In this document: positions 5,384-6,096 of the stretch, piece by piece
Layout: every line of letters begins with the position of its first letter
How positions within the stretch are numbered: the stretch's first letter is position 1
Assembly: GCA_007132825.1 (NCBI GenBank)
Contig: SLNX01000130.1
Coordinates: 1-6,096 of the forward strand
DNA: 6,096 nt
Source of the DNA: Bacteroidales bacterium
GTDB taxonomy: Bacteria; Bacteroidota; Bacteroidia; Bacteroidales; UBA7960
Direction: 5' to 3'
Position numbers and translations under genes: made by a program
Notes under the pieces: generated by a model
What the model was told of the DNA's origin: nothing
The model's database searches: none
Seen by the model: only the letters and a program-made list of their open reading frames with translations

Positions 5384-6096
5384 ATGAAAAACCATTTACT
5401 CAAATCAAAAGCAGTTTTCATTTTCATTTTACTACTTGCATGTTCAGGCATTATGGCTAATAATACTGACAATGGAGTAGTTGAAGTATCCAACCTGCTT
5501 CAACTAAGGGCTCAAGAAGCAGACAATGAAACAATTTATGAGTTAACCGGAGAGGTTATTCTTATATATCAGCAATCATTCAGGAATAAAAAATGGTTAC
5601 AGGATGAAGGCGCAGGCATTGAAATTGATGATCCGGGTGGGGTCATTATCACGATTTACGAGCTGGGTGATGGTATTACCGGGATTAAGGGAACGCTCAA
5701 TATACATCAGGGTAACTACCAGTTTTCTCCAGTTGAAGACCCGGGTGAACCTTCCACTACAGGTAATGAAATGACTGCCGTTACCAGGACACTTGATGAA
5801 CTCACAGCAGACGACCAGGGGCGTCTGGTGCATATTGTCGACCTGACATTTGACGAACAGTATCACGGTGAGAATTTTGGAACAGGTAACAATTATGATG
5901 TAACCGACCCCACAGGAACCGGTACATTCAGGACACATTTTTTTCAGGCCGATTACATTGGTGCCCCTATTCCCACAGAAACCATTGACGTAACAGCTGT
6001 TCTGCATATGTTTAATGAAGATATCCAGTTTACTGCAAGAGGCCTTGCCGACATGGGTATCACCGATATGCACAACATTGCTGCACTAAGAAATCA
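5384..6096 (+). CDS. Exported protein with two OB-like modules (DUF5689-like), 3' truncated by window edge
   Basis: The frame is open from the ATG at 5384 to the window end: 237 codons with no stop. Residues 1-25 form an export signal with an early KNHLLKSK basic region and a hydrophobic core. LLAC with C20 could be a lipobox, although Leu at -2 is not ideal; otherwise signal peptidase I could cut after A25. Residues about 33-118 fit an OB-like beta-barrel module (YELTGEV, then WLQDEGAGIEIDD, then YELGDGITGIKGTL and NYQFSP). Residues about 129-224 look like a second module of related type (TLDEL, RLVHIVDLTF, NNYDVTD, FRTHFFQADYIGAPIPT, ARGLADM). Such modules occur in many secreted Bacteroidota proteins, often before a nuclease, lamin-tail or type IX sorting domain; whether any follow here is not visible. 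No enzyme motif is seen. The family link is by recognition of pattern; function is unknown. Confidence 0.82.
   Translation, partial: MKNHLLKSKAVFIFILLLACSGIMANNTDNGVVEVSNLLQLRAQEADNETIYELTGEVILIYQQSFRNKKWLQDEGAGIEIDDPGGVIITIYELGDGITGIKGTLNIHQGNYQFSPVEDPGEPSTTGNEMTAVTRTLDELTADDQGRLVHIVDLTFDEQYHGENFGTGNNYDVTDPTGTGTFRTHFFQADYIGAPIPTETIDVTAVLHMFNEDIQFTARGLADMGITDMHNIAALRN

Noticed and set aside
5597..6073. 158-codon open frame on the minus strand
   Set aside because: It lies entirely antisense to the exported protein frame, which has a signal peptide and recognisable modules. The antisense translation is Cys-rich with no recognisable domain and is best explained as a shadow.
1..6096. CRISPR, insertion sequence, tRNA/rRNA, toxin-antitoxin or phage/defence module
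   Set aside because: No direct repeat array, transposase or terminal inverted repeats, cloverleaf-like sequence or defence-type domain was found. The genes are mostly standard housekeeping genes.

Overview
The window looks like ordinary chromosome from a member of the Bacteroidota. The evidence is a recurring TATTTTTG octamer, which fits the TAnnTTTG -7 promoter element of that phylum, placed upstream of three genes. Starts lack clear Shine-Dalgarno sequences, sucC stands without sucD, and there is a secreted protein with tandem OB-like modules of a kind common in Bacteroidota. I cannot place it below phylum with confidence; the housekeeping proteins read like Bacteroidales/Marinilabiliales-type sequences, but that is an impression only.

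Layout. Bases 1-495 (+) are the 3' half of a low-specificity threonine aldolase. It converges on a minus-strand cluster that is transcribed leftward from about base 3530: lipA (lipoyl synthase, GTG start), a NamZ/DUF1343 secreted exo-N-acetylmuramidase, and prmC (release-factor glutamine methyltransferase). The gaps between these three genes are 11 and 12 nt, so they probably form one operon. A long hairpin over the threonine aldolase stop codon separates the converging transcripts. Upstream of lipA, a strong intrinsic terminator ends a separate minus-strand gene for a small uncharacterised protein of 76 residues. Diverging from that gene is sucC (+, succinyl-CoA ligase beta subunit), followed by about 200 nt of intergenic DNA with overlapping inverted repeats and the best promoter candidate in the window. 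The window ends inside a gene for an exported protein with two OB-like modules.

How the genes relate. LipA makes the lipoyl cofactor of 2-oxoacid dehydrogenases, and SucC acts immediately after the 2-oxoglutarate dehydrogenase step, so the two are linked through the TCA cycle but are transcribed separately. NamZ (cell-wall recycling) and PrmC (translation termination) have no obvious functional link to LipA, so the cluster looks like a mixed housekeeping operon.

I found no RNA gene, insertion sequence, CRISPR array, phage or defence module, and no convincing sign of an undescribed system. The least explained items are the small protein, the nested hairpins after sucC and the truncated exported protein.
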